A DNA stretch of 64,000 nt from Arthrobacter sp. YD4 (lineage in GTDB: Bacteria > Actinomycetota > Actinomycetes > Actinomycetales > Micrococcaceae), in the NCBI RefSeq assembly GCF_030410515.1, contig NZ_JAUHHD010000002.1, positions 661,419 to 725,418 of the forward strand, written 5' to 3'. Of this stretch, positions 43,303 to 54,339 are shown piece after piece. The notes under the pieces were generated by a model. That model was not told the origin of the DNA. It did not search any database and worked only from the letters and a program-made list of their open reading frames with translations. Made by a program: the position numbers and the translations under genes. How positions within the stretch are numbered: the first letter of the stretch is position 1; every line of letters begins with the position of its first letter.

Positions 43303-44184
43303 GTGGGCACCTTCATCCAGCTGGTGGTCGACGGGCTGTCGACCGGATCCATCTACGCCGCCCTGGCCCTGGCGATCGTGCTGGTCAACCAGGCCACCGG
43401 GCTGATCAACTTCGCCCAAGGCGGCCTGGCGGTCCTCTCCGGCTACGTCGCCTACGCCTTCGTGCAGGCGGGCCTGCCGCTCGTGGTGGCCATCATCCTG
43501 GCCGTGGCGCTGTCCTTCGTCCTCGGTGCCCTCGCCGAACGCTTCCTTGTCCGCCGGTTCGAGCGCGGCGACCCGGACACCGCCGTCGTCGTCACCATCG
43601 GCCTGCTGACCCTGATCACCGGCATCATCGCCGTGATCTGGAGCTACAACAACCTCGGCTTCCCCTCGCTGTTCCCGCTCACCAGCGTCGACATCCTCGG
43701 CGCGGTGGTCAGCGTCCGGTCACTCGCCACCACGGTGACGATCGTGGTCATCATGGTGGTCCTGCAGCTGCTCTTCCTGCGCACCAAGCTGGGCCTGGCC
43801 CTCCGCGCGGTGGCGGACAGCCCGGCGTCGTCCGCCCTCTCCGGGCTGCCGGTGGGGCGGCTGCTGATGGTCGGCTGGGGTCTGGCTGCCGCGCTCGGCG
43901 CCGTCGCCGGCGTCCTGGTGGCCCCGCAGCTGACCCTGACCCCCGGCATGCTGGACACCGCACTGGTCTACGCCCTCGCCGCCGTGATCCTGGGCGGCCT
44001 GAGCAGTCCGATCGGCTGTGTGGTGGCCGCCTGGGCGATCGGCGTGCTGGAAAACCTCGTGGCGGTGTACGTGCCGTTCATCGGCCACGACCTGAAGATC
44101 GCCGTCCCGTTCGCGCTGATCTTCGTCATCCTGATCCTGCGGCCGCAGGGCCTCTTTGGCCGGAAGGTCGTGGTGAGAGTCTGA
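43303..44184 (+). CDS. Liv-type ABC permease (LivH-like)
   Basis: 293 residues, about eight helices, beginning QLVVDGLSTGSIYAALALAI and containing NQATGLINFAQGGLAVLSGY, the standard start of LivH-type permeases. GTG start, 5 bp after the previous stop; its TGA overlaps the next ATG by one base. One half of the importer pore. Confidence 0.92.
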   Translation: MGTFIQLVVDGLSTGSIYAALALAIVLVNQATGLINFAQGGLAVLSGYVAYAFVQAGLPLVVAIILAVALSFVLGALAERFLVRRFERGDPDTAVVVTIGLLTLITGIIAVIWSYNNLGFPSLFPLTSVDILGAVVSVRSLATTVTIVVIMVVLQLLFLRTKLGLALRAVADSPASSALSGLPVGRLLMVGWGLAAALGAVAGVLVAPQLTLTPGMLDTALVYALAAVILGGLSSPIGCVVAAWAIGVLENLVAVYVPFIGHDLKIAVPFALIFVILILRPQGLFGRKVVVRV

Positions 44185-45353
44185 TGCGCAACCCCCTGTC
44201 CGCAAAACCCTTGTCCGTAGAACCCCAGTCCGTAAAACCCGTGGCCACCGGAAACCGCACCGTCCGGATTGTGGTGCTCGTCCTGGTGGCCGTGGTGCTG
44301 CTGCTCGCGCCGCTGAACCTGCCGCCCTTCGCCAACCAGACCCTGGTGCGGATCGGCGTCTACGCGGTGGCCGTGCTGGGCCTGAACATCGTCATGGGCT
44401 ACACCGGCCAGGTCAACCTCGGCCAGATCTTTTTTGTGGGTCTCGGCGCCTACGTCACCGCGTACGGGGTCAAGCAGGGCTGGAACATCCTGCTGGTGTT
44501 CGTCCTGGCCTGCCTGATCGCCGGCGTCGTGGGGCTGCTGGTGGCGCTGGCCGCGGCGCGGCTGGGCGGCCTCGCGATCGCCATGGTGACCATCGCCCTG
44601 CCGATCGTGGGCGTGCCGCTGGCCAAGCGGCTGGAGGGATTCACCGGCGGCTCGCAGGGCATCTCCGCCCGGTTCACCGACGCCCCGGACTGGTCCGGGC
44701 TCTACAACGACCAGTGGCAGTACTACATCATCCTGCTGGTGACCGCCGCAGGGTTCCTGCTGGCCCGGAACCTGGTCCGCGGCAAGTACGGCCGGGCGTT
44801 CGGCGTCGTCAAGGAAAACGAGGCCGTCGCCGCGTCGATGGGCGTCTCCCCGTACCGGACCAAGGTCCTGGCCTTCACCGTGGCTTCCATCTTCGGCGGC
44901 GCCAGCGGGTTCCTCTACCTCGCCGCCGTGCAGTACACCTCCCCGGAAACCCTGAGCTTCGGGCACTCGATCAGCCTCCTGGCCGCCATGGTGATCGGCG
45001 GCGCCGGGAGCATCGCCGGGTCCCTCATCGGCGGGGCCTACTACGTCCTGGTCCCGCTGCTGACCAACGCCGTGGACCCCGGCCTCACCACCGTCAGCCA
45101 GGGCGCCATCCTGCTGATCGTCCTGTTCCTGCTGCCCGAGGGGCTGGTCAGCCTGCCCCGGGTGCTCCGCCGGATCACCGGCCGGAACCGGGACCGGCCC
45201 GGCGCCCCGCAGCGCACCGTACCCGCCCCGGCCCCGGGGGCCGGGTCGGAAAAGCAGGCAGACCAGCACCAGACAGAGCACCAGGCCATTCCGGACCAGA
45301 CAGACCAGCAGCAGACAATCCAGCACCAGACAGGGAGGCAAGACCAAGCATGA
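44184..45353 (+). CDS. Liv-type ABC permease (LivM-like) with Gln-rich tail
   Basis: 389 residues, about nine to ten helices, with GYTGQVNLGQIFFVGLGAY and FTGGSQGI, signatures of LivM. The last 55 residues are an unusual hydrophilic tail rich in Gln, His, Asp and Thr (such as QADQHQTEHQAIPDQTDQQQ), encoded by imperfect repeats; CAGCACCAGACAG occurs at 45264 and 45321. Its stop overlaps the binding-protein gene (ATGA). Confidence 0.88.
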   Translation: MRNPLSAKPLSVEPQSVKPVATGNRTVRIVVLVLVAVVLLLAPLNLPPFANQTLVRIGVYAVAVLGLNIVMGYTGQVNLGQIFFVGLGAYVTAYGVKQGWNILLVFVLACLIAGVVGLLVALAAARLGGLAIAMVTIALPIVGVPLAKRLEGFTGGSQGISARFTDAPDWSGLYNDQWQYYIILLVTAAGFLLARNLVRGKYGRAFGVVKENEAVAASMGVSPYRTKVLAFTVASIFGGASGFLYLAAVQYTSPETLSFGHSISLLAAMVIGGAGSIAGSLIGGAYYVLVPLLTNAVDPGLTTVSQGAILLIVLFLLPEGLVSLPRVLRRITGRNRDRPGAPQRTVPAPAPGAGSEKQADQHQTEHQAIPDQTDQQQTIQHQTGRQDQA

Positions 45354-46609
45354 GAAAGAACACCCGGCCTCGCGGGGTCCTCGGCATCGTGGCGGTGGCG
45401 GCGGTCATTGCGCTCTCCGCCTCGGGCTGCACCCGCGGCGGCACTAACCAGGGCGGCGGAAGCAACGCCGCCTCGCCCGGCATCACCGACTCCTCCATCA
45501 CCCTCGGCATCACCACCCCGCTCAGCGGCGCGATCGCCGGCCAGGGCACCTGCACGGTGGCCGGTGTCACCGCTTACTTCGGCGCGCTCAACGCCGCCGG
45601 CGGCGTGAAATTCGGCGACGGCAAGACCCGCACCGTCAACATCAAGTCCTACGACGACGGCTACGACCCGCAGAAGTCGTTGGCGAACTTCCAGCAGATG
45701 GTTTCGGACAACGTCTTCGCCGCCACTGCGGGCCTTGGTACCCCCACCAACCGGGCCTTCCGGGAGGCGGCGATCAGCCAGAAGGTCCCGCAGGTGCTGG
45801 TGATGACCGGCGACCCGCTGTTCAGCGACCGGAAGCAGAGCCCCTGGCAACTCGGGTTCGTCCCGATCTACCAGAACGAGGGCGCCGCGTTCGGCAAGCT
45901 GATCGCCGGTTCAGGCCAGCCGCACAAGGTGGCGATTCTGTCCCAGAACGACGACTACGGCAAGGGCTACGTCCAGGGCTTCAAGGACGCCATCAAGGGC
46001 GCCTCGAACGTCTCCGTCGTGGGCGAGCAGACCTACGAGGCCACGGATACCTCCGTGGACGCGCAGCTGACCCAGCTGGCATCCTCGGGGGCGGATGTGT
46101 TCTTCGACGCCATGTCCATCACCCCGCTGGCCATCGCCTCGCTGCAGAAGGCGCAGCAGCTCGGCTGGAAGCCCAGCTGGTTCCTGCCCTCGAACACCTC
46201 CAGCCCGGCCGCGATCCTGGGCCCGGGCGGGGCCGCCGCGTACCCGGGCATCTACTCGGTGTCCTTCGCCAAGGCCCCGCAGAGCCCGGCGTTCGCCAAG
46301 GATCCCGACGTCGTGAAGTTCCTCGCCGACCTCAAGCAATATGCGAAGTACCCGGACATGCCGGCCTTCCCGCACTGCATGTGGAGCTACATGGTGGGTG
46401 CGACGCTGGAGCAGGCGTTCAAGACCATGACCGAGCCCACGCGGGACAGCTTCATGACCGCGCTGCGCAACGTCAAGGGCCTGCAGGCGCCGCTGATGCT
46501 CTCCGGCACCTCGGTGGATACGACGACGGACGGCCAGCCCGCTGTGTCCTCGGTGCTGGTGCAGAAGTACGACGGCAAGGGCTACGCGACGGTGCAGAAC
46601 TTCGGCTAG
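45350..46609 (+). CDS. ABC substrate-binding lipoprotein (LivJ/HAAT type)
   Basis: 419 residues with a lipoprotein signal peptide (IALSASGC, Cys 27) and a periplasmic-binding fold of the Leu/Ile/Val type: ITLGITTPLSGAIAGQGTCT, GVTAYFGALNAAGGV, KVAILSQNDDYGKGY. It should capture the imported substrate outside the membrane. Related proteins bind aromatic acids such as benzoates and cinnamates, which fits the next gene cluster. AGGGAGGCAAGACC is the Shine-Dalgarno. Confidence 0.88.
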   Translation: MRKNTRPRGVLGIVAVAAVIALSASGCTRGGTNQGGGSNAASPGITDSSITLGITTPLSGAIAGQGTCTVAGVTAYFGALNAAGGVKFGDGKTRTVNIKSYDDGYDPQKSLANFQQMVSDNVFAATAGLGTPTNRAFREAAISQKVPQVLVMTGDPLFSDRKQSPWQLGFVPIYQNEGAAFGKLIAGSGQPHKVAILSQNDDYGKGYVQGFKDAIKGASNVSVVGEQTYEATDTSVDAQLTQLASSGADVFFDAMSITPLAIASLQKAQQLGWKPSWFLPSNTSSPAAILGPGGAAAYPGIYSVSFAKAPQSPAFAKDPDVVKFLADLKQYAKYPDMPAFPHCMWSYMVGATLEQAFKTMTEPTRDSFMTALRNVKGLQAPLMLSGTSVDTTTDGQPAVSSVLVQKYDGKGYATVQNFG

Positions 46610-46636
46610 GCGCATGCGGCACCTGCCGGGCGGCGC

Positions 46637-47257
46637 CTACCGGGCCGGGATTCCCGGCCCGGGCCAGGCGCCGCCGGCGGACTCCAGCTCCTCGACCAGC
46701 CGGAGCCCGCGCCGGGCCCACTCGATCTCGGTGCGGGCGCGGTCCACCAGGCCCTCGTAGGTGAAGCGCTTGAAGGCCACGGTGCGTTCCCGGTCGCCGG
46801 GGTCGGTGACGGCGAGGCGGCGGACCAGCATCGGGTTGGCCACCTCGGCGATCCGCTGCAGTTCACCCTCCCACTGGGCGAGTTCGGCCTCCCACTGGGC
46901 CTGGTGCCGGCGGAAGAAGGCGCGGGCGTCGCCGGGGGAGGCGGCCTCGAGGTAGGCCGCGCGCAGGTGGGCCGGGTCGCGGACCCGGGCGTATTCCAGC
47001 GGGGTCTGCATCCAGGCCAGGAACGCCGCCTCGCCGGCGGCAGTCACGTGGTAGAGCCGCCGGGTGGCGCGCTGGCCGCGGGGCTGTTCCTCGCCCTCGA
47101 TCATGCCCTCGGTCTCCATCTTGCGCAGCTCGGGGTAGATCTGTGAGTCCGGGGCGTGCCAGACGTGGCCCACGGACGCGGAAAACTGCTTCTGCAATTC
47201 GTATCCGGAGAGCGGGCCGACGCGCAGCAGCGCGAGCAGCGCATAGCGCAGGCTCAT
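46637..47257 (-). CDS. PadR family transcriptional regulator
   Basis: 206 residues. The N-terminal winged helix LRYALLALLRVGPLSGYELQ, WHAPDSQIYPELRKME and RRLYHVTAAGE is the PadR pattern; the C-terminal helical dimerisation domain follows (PadR/Vir_act_alpha_C). PadR proteins often repress genes for phenolic acid handling, and this one lies between an aromatic-type importer and the demethylase cluster. It is convergent with the binding-protein gene. The upstream DNA is corrupted by the G/C tract, so its promoter cannot be read. Confidence 0.88.
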   Translation of the reverse strand: MSLRYALLALLRVGPLSGYELQKQFSASVGHVWHAPDSQIYPELRKMETEGMIEGEEQPRGQRATRRLYHVTAAGEAAFLAWMQTPLEYARVRDPAHLRAAYLEAASPGDARAFFRRHQAQWEAELAQWEGELQRIAEVANPMLVRRLAVTDPGDRERTVAFKRFTYEGLVDRARTEIEWARRGLRLVEELESAGGAWPGPGIPAR

Positions 47258-47280
47258 ACGGTGCTCCTTCCGGGCGTGGC

Positions 47281-47347
47281 GGGGGGGGGGGGGGGGGGGG
47301 GGGGGCCCCCCCCCCCCCCCCCGCCCCCCCCCCCCCCCCCCCCCCCC
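47281..47347. repeat. G25-C42 homopolymer tract, probable assembly artefact
   Basis: 25 G (47281-47305) are followed by 42 bases that are all C except one G at 47323. It could fold into an almost perfect G:C hairpin, but tracts like this are typical of failed base calls, so real sequence between padR and the demethylase gene may be missing or wrong. Confidence 0.8.
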
Positions 47348-47359
47348 GGGGCTCCCAGC

Positions 47360-48823
<1,464 letters not shown>

Positions 48824-48833
48824 TCAGAGGGGG

Positions 48834-49706
48834 TCAGAACACGATGGTCTGGTTGCCGTGCCGGATGATCCGGTCCTCGGCGTGCCACTGCACCGCGCGG
48901 GAGAGCACGGCCCGTTCGACGTAGGCGCCGCGGGCCTGCAGGTCCGCAGCGGAGTGGGCGTGGGTCACGCGGGCGACATCCTGTTCGATGATCGGGCCCT
49001 CGTCCAGGTCCTTGGTGACGTAGTGCGAGGTCGCGCCGATCAGCTTCACGCCGCGTTCCTTGGCCTTGCGGTACGGCGCGGCGCCGACGAAGGCGGGCAG
49101 GAAGGAGTGGTGGATGTTGATCAGCGGAACGCCCACCCGGTCCAGGAACTCCGGGGAGAGGATCTGCATGTAGCGGGCCAGCACCACGAAGTCGACGTTG
49201 CCGGCCAGCAGCTTCAGGATCTCGCCCTCGGCCGCGGACTTGTCCGCGCCGGCGGAGGGCACGTGGAAGAACGGCACCCCGAAGGAGCGCACGTCCTCGG
49301 CGGTGTTGGTGTGGTTGGAGATCACCATCGGGATGGAGACGGGCAGCTCGCCGCGGCGGTGCCGCCAGAGCAGCTCCAGCAGGCAATGGTCCGAGGTGGA
49401 GACCAGGATGGCCATCCGCTTGGGCACTGACCGGTCCGTCAGGGTCCACTGCAGGCCGAGCGGGCCCAGGGTCTTCGCCAGGTCCGCCTCGATTTCCGGC
49501 AGGGCGGCGGCCAGGTCGGGGCGGTTGAACACCACCCGCTGGAAGAAGTCGCCGGAGCTGGGATCGGAGGAGTACTGGTCCAGGGAGACGATGTTTCCCC
49601 GGCTGCGGGTCACCAGCGCGGCCACGGCGGCGACGATGCCGGGCTGGTCGGGGCCGTGGACAATCAGGCAGGCCTGGTCCCGGAGCGACCCGGTGTGTGG
49701 TGCCAT
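48834..49706 (-). CDS. purU: Formyltetrahydrofolate deformylase
   Basis: 290 residues: an N-terminal ACT domain (ACLIVHGPDQPGIVAAVAAL) and a C-terminal formyltransferase-like hydrolase domain with NHTNTAEDV, INIHHSFLPAF and GATSHYVTKDLDEGPIIEQD. It hydrolyses 10-formyl-THF to THF and formate. Here it would regenerate free THF for the demethylases from methyl groups oxidised to the formyl level. Its ATG overlaps the metF-like stop by one base. Confidence 0.93.
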   Translation of the reverse strand: MAPHTGSLRDQACLIVHGPDQPGIVAAVAALVTRSRGNIVSLDQYSSDPSSGDFFQRVVFNRPDLAAALPEIEADLAKTLGPLGLQWTLTDRSVPKRMAILVSTSDHCLLELLWRHRRGELPVSIPMVISNHTNTAEDVRSFGVPFFHVPSAGADKSAAEGEILKLLAGNVDFVVLARYMQILSPEFLDRVGVPLINIHHSFLPAFVGAAPYRKAKERGVKLIGATSHYVTKDLDEGPIIEQDVARVTHAHSAADLQARGAYVERAVLSRAVQWHAEDRIIRHGNQTIVF

Positions 49707-50602
49707 CAGGGGCGTCCGGCGGTGAACTGCCGGACCCAGTCGGCCGTGGCCAGCAGTCCGCCGAACGTGTAGAAGTGCAGGCCCACGCGGCCGACGGCGG
49801 GATCCTGCGGCCCGGAGGTGCGCTCGGCGAGTTCGGCGGCGAGGTCGTTGACGAACCGGTCCGGCCCGGCGTCGCCCATCAGGTTGGTCAGGGAGAAGCC
49901 GTACTTCTTGACGATCATGGCGTTGGCGCCGACGCCGAAGCGGCGGGCGAAGCCGAGGAGCCGCTTGATGCCGGCCGGACCGGGGGTTCCTACCCGGATC
50001 TCGGCATTGACGCCGTCGGCGCGCAGGCCGGTGATCCAGTCCGCGACCGGGTCGGTGTCGAAGGCAAACTGAGTGAGGATGACGGCGTCGAGCTCCTGCT
50101 CCGCGAGGGCGGCGGTCTTGTCCGCCAGCGCCCGGGCGAGCACGTCCTTGGCGATGTCCGGGTGGCCCTCGGGGTAGCCGCCGATCCCCACCTGGCGCAC
50201 CCCGTACTGCTGCAGCACGCCGCTCCGGATCACGCCGAGGGAGTCCTCGAAGGGCCCCTCGGGGGTGGCCGGGTCACCGCCGACGGCGAAGATGTGCTCG
50301 CTGGCGCCGACGTCCTGGAGCCGGGCCAGGAATTCCTCGAGCTGTTCCAGGGAGCGGAGCCGGCGGGCGGAGATGTGCGGGACGGGAACGAATCCGAGTT
50401 CCCGGACGGCCTTCGCCGCGGCCACCCGCATCTCCAGGTCCTCGTTGCCGAGGAAGGTGACGTTGATGCGGGTGCCCGGCGGGATGTGGTCCTTGGCCTC
50501 GTGCAGGGCCGGCACGTCCTTGCCGGTCATCTCGAGCGAGAAGTCGCGGATCAGTTCCAGGGAAGCCGCCCGGTTGGCCGCGGGTGTGGTTCGGTTCGCC
50601 AT
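49706..50602 (-). CDS. MetF-like methylenetetrahydrofolate reductase
   Basis: 298 residues with a MetF-type TIM barrel: LELIRDFSLEMTGKDVPALH, TRINVTFLGNEDL, HIFAVGGDPATPEGPF (equivalent of the R-x-L-R-GDP region), KYGFSLTNLMGD. Next to a LigM gene it is expected to oxidise 5-methyl-THF to methylene-THF, as MetF does in Sphingomonas SYK-6 demethylation. Short form lacking a regulatory domain. Start ATG 50602 with AAAGGA 7-8 nt upstream. First gene of the metF-purU-ligM operon. Confidence 0.87.
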   Translation of the reverse strand: MANRTTPAANRAASLELIRDFSLEMTGKDVPALHEAKDHIPPGTRINVTFLGNEDLEMRVAAAKAVRELGFVPVPHISARRLRSLEQLEEFLARLQDVGASEHIFAVGGDPATPEGPFEDSLGVIRSGVLQQYGVRQVGIGGYPEGHPDIAKDVLARALADKTAALAEQELDAVILTQFAFDTDPVADWITGLRADGVNAEIRVGTPGPAGIKRLLGFARRFGVGANAMIVKKYGFSLTNLMGDAGPDRFVNDLAAELAERTSGPQDPAVGRVGLHFYTFGGLLATADWVRQFTAGRP

Positions 50603-50615
50603 CAGGAAGTCCTTT

Positions 50616-50641
50616 CCGTGGGTGCGACGGTGCACCCACGG
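50616..50641. terminator. Hairpin between aldehyde dehydrogenase and metF-like gene
   Basis: CCGTGGGTGC and GCACCCACGG, a 10-bp perfect stem with a 6-nt loop, just 14 bp upstream of the metF-like ATG and downstream of the promoter at 50645. It will lie in the leader of the metF-purU-ligM mRNA, so it may be a leader structure rather than a terminator of the upstream operon. Confidence 0.45.
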
Positions 50642-50644
50642 CCG

Positions 50645-50680
50645 ACTTTACCTATGTGCATAGGCACTGTCTATAGGTAA
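50645..50680 (-). promoter_or_regulatory. Promoter with palindromic operator for metF-purU-ligM
   Basis: On the minus strand TAGACA (50673-50668) and TAAAGT (50650-50645) are 17 nt apart. The spacer contains the palindrome CCTATG-TG-CATAGG (50651-50664), and an outer repeat TTACCTAT (50648-50655) / ATAGGTAA (50673-50680) covers both boxes. A repressor bound here would block the promoter. The regulator could be the PadR, GntR or another protein. Confidence 0.6.
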
Positions 50681-52174
<1,494 letters not shown>

Positions 52175-52254
52175 GGCGGCGCACCTCTCTGTGCTGTTGT
52201 GCTGTTCTGTAATGCAGGGGGCTGTTGGTTGTGGATTGCTGCGTGGGGCGTGGG

Positions 52255-53232
52255 TCAGGCGTCGGCGGAGACGTTCGGGGTGCCGTGGGTGTGGAAGGTT
52301 TCGATGGTCTTCATGCCCCAGGCCTGGCCCTTCTTGCGCTCCTCCTGGGTCCATTCCACCACCGGGGAGTCGGGATCCAACAGGAGCCGGGCGCCGGCGT
52401 TCGCGAATTCGATCCGGTTCCCGCCGGGCTCCCAGACGTAGAGGAAGAAGGTCTGGTTGATGGCGTGCTTGTGAGGCCCGGACTCGATGTGGATGCCGTT
52501 CTCCAGGAAGATATCCGCTGCCTTGAGGATGTCCTCGCGGGTGTCCGGGGCGAACGCCACGTGGTGCAGCCGGTTGCCGTGCTTGAGCCAGTCGTCGGAG
52601 TAGACCACGTCGTAGGACTTGTTGTTGAAGTGGAACCACCACGCCGCGTAGCCGCCGTCGTCGAGCTTGATCCGCTCGCTCTCCCGGCCGCAGAGGGCGT
52701 GCGCCACGAACTCGCCGTTGGCCACCACGTCCTTGGCCAGGTAGTTGATGTGGTCCAGCCGCCGCGCGTTCACGCCGCGTCCGGGGAAGGCCGAAGCCTG
52801 GTTCTTCAGGGCCGGCCTGTCGTCGGTGGCGACGTAGCGCTCGGTCTCGTAGTAGAGGGCCATGCTGTGGCCGTCGGGGTCGCGGAACATGTAAGTCGGC
52901 CCGGTCCCCACCTCCCCGTCCACCCAGCCGGCCCCCAGGCCCATGGCCTCGATCGCGGCGACCCGGCGCTCCAGCGCGGCCTGGCTGCTGGCCCGGAAGG
53001 AAGTGCGGCCCACACCTGCGTCGACGGATTCGGTGAGCTTGATCGTATAAAGCTGGTATTCGTCCCAGGTGCGCAGGTACACGGACCGGCCGTCCCCGGC
53101 GTCCCCGGCGGCCTCGGCGACGACGCGCATGGCCAGCAGGTCTCGGAAGAACCACAGGCTTTTGTCGAAGGTGGGGGTCAGCAGCTCCACATTCCCCAGG
53201 TGGGCGACGTCGAACGAGGTGTACTCGGTCAC
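52255..53232 (-). CDS. Type I (VOC) extradiol ring-cleavage dioxygenase
   Basis: 325 residues in two vicinal-oxygen-chelate modules. The Fe(II) ligands of the C-terminal module are visible as His 161 (RRLDHINYLAK), His 224 (RLHHVAFAPD) and Glu 275 (GNRIEFANAG), the 2-His-1-carboxylate triad. It should open a catechol-type ring next to the hydroxyls; protocatechuate, gallate or 3-O-methylgallate are the expected substrates from context. GTG start with GAGAGGACG upstream, 27 bp after the tautomerase gene. Confidence 0.83.
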   Translation of the reverse strand: MTEYTSFDVAHLGNVELLTPTFDKSLWFFRDLLAMRVVAEAAGDAGDGRSVYLRTWDEYQLYTIKLTESVDAGVGRTSFRASSQAALERRVAAIEAMGLGAGWVDGEVGTGPTYMFRDPDGHSMALYYETERYVATDDRPALKNQASAFPGRGVNARRLDHINYLAKDVVANGEFVAHALCGRESERIKLDDGGYAAWWFHFNNKSYDVVYSDDWLKHGNRLHHVAFAPDTREDILKAADIFLENGIHIESGPHKHAINQTFFLYVWEPGGNRIEFANAGARLLLDPDSPVVEWTQEERKKGQAWGMKTIETFHTHGTPNVSADA

Positions 53233-53259
53233 GGGGGCGTCCTCTCGTAGCGGTGGTGG

Positions 53260-54339
53260 TCAGGGCCGGGGGCGCGGGAAGACCCGCCCGTCGAAGATCT
53301 TGCGGGCGGTGCGCAGCGCCGCCGAGCGGGTCACGGTGATCCCGTCCGGGCCGGCGGTCAGGCCCACCTCGACGTCGAATTGGCCCGTCGGGTGCTCGAT
53401 CCGGCACGGGTCGCCGGGCCCGGGCAGGGCGGCCAAGCCGTGGCCCACGGACCCGTCCGCCAGGATCCCGGCCGCCACGGTCAGCGCGCCGAGCACCCCG
53501 ATGGAGGTGTGCACCCGCACCGGCAGGAAGCTGCGGGTGGTGACAGTGCCGCCACCCCGGGGCGGGGAGAGCAGCACCAGCTTCGGCACCGTTGCCTTAC
53601 TGACGTCGCCCATTCCCATCAACGTGGCCGCGGCCTTCCGGAGCCCGGCCAGCCGGTCCGCCAGCGCGGCGTCCGCCTCGAGCTCCTCCGGGGATTCGTC
53701 GCCGGCCAGGCCCAGGTCCGCGGCGCGCAGCAGCACGCTCGGCATCCCGTTATCCACGCAGGTCACGGCCAGGCCGTCCACGGTGTCCATCACCCGTCCG
53801 GTGGGAAACAGCGCCCCGGTGGAGGACCCGGCGGTGCCCTCGAAGTTCAGCCGGACCGGTGCCGCGGTGCCGGGGACGCCGTCGATCGCGAGGTCGCCGT
53901 CGTACTGGGGCCAGCCGCCCGGGGTGGGGAAGGCGGCGGTGGCGAAGCTGCCGGTGTTGAGCATCCGGATCCGGACTTCGGTGTGATCTCCACCGGCGCG
54001 CACCAGGCCGCGTTCCACGGCGAAGGGACCGACGCCTGCCAGCAGGTTGCCGCAGTTCTGCCGGCTGCTGACCACCGCCTCGTCCACGCCCACCTGCAGG
54101 AACAGGTAATCCACGTCCGCGTCTCCGTCCGGGTAGGGGGACACCACGGCCACCTTGCTGGTCAGCGGGTGCGCCCCGCCCAGGCCGTCGATCTGCCGGG
54201 GGTCGGGGCTGCCCATGATCCGCAGCAGCAGGGCATCCCGCTCCTCCGGGCCGGCGGGAAGGTCGGAGGCCAGGAAGTAGGCCCCCTTCGAGGTGCCGCC
54301 GCGCATCAGCAGGCACGGAATGCCCTCGGTCTCAGCCAT
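53260..54339 (-). CDS. PrpF-family 4-oxalomesaconate tautomerase (GalD/LigU-like)
   Basis: 359 residues of the PrpF family: PCLLMRGGTSKGAYFLASDL at the start, SSRQNCGNLLAGVGPFAVE with the catalytic Cys, and GSSTGALFPTG. GalD of Pseudomonas and LigU of Sphingomonas are PrpF-type isomerases of 4-oxalomesaconate in gallate and protocatechuate 4,5-cleavage pathways. The neighbouring aldolase and hydratase make that role likely here. Start at 54339 gives an 8-nt overlap with the aldolase gene; an in-frame ATG lies at 54351. Confidence 0.83.
   Translation of the reverse strand: MAETEGIPCLLMRGGTSKGAYFLASDLPAGPEERDALLLRIMGSPDPRQIDGLGGAHPLTSKVAVVSPYPDGDADVDYLFLQVGVDEAVVSSRQNCGNLLAGVGPFAVERGLVRAGGDHTEVRIRMLNTGSFATAAFPTPGGWPQYDGDLAIDGVPGTAAPVRLNFEGTAGSSTGALFPTGRVMDTVDGLAVTCVDNGMPSVLLRAADLGLAGDESPEELEADAALADRLAGLRKAAATLMGMGDVSKATVPKLVLLSPPRGGGTVTTRSFLPVRVHTSIGVLGALTVAAGILADGSVGHGLAALPGPGDPCRIEHPTGQFDVEVGLTAGPDGITVTRSAALRTARKIFDGRVFPRPRP

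Noticed and set aside
47281-47347. G/C tract as a natural terminator or phase-variable repeat
   Set aside because: Length, purity and the mirror G-to-C change are best explained as artefact; it is outside any coding frame, so phase variation of a protein is not supported.
53750-53760. TTATCCACG as a DnaA box
   Set aside because: One mismatch and inside the tautomerase coding region, isolated from other boxes.
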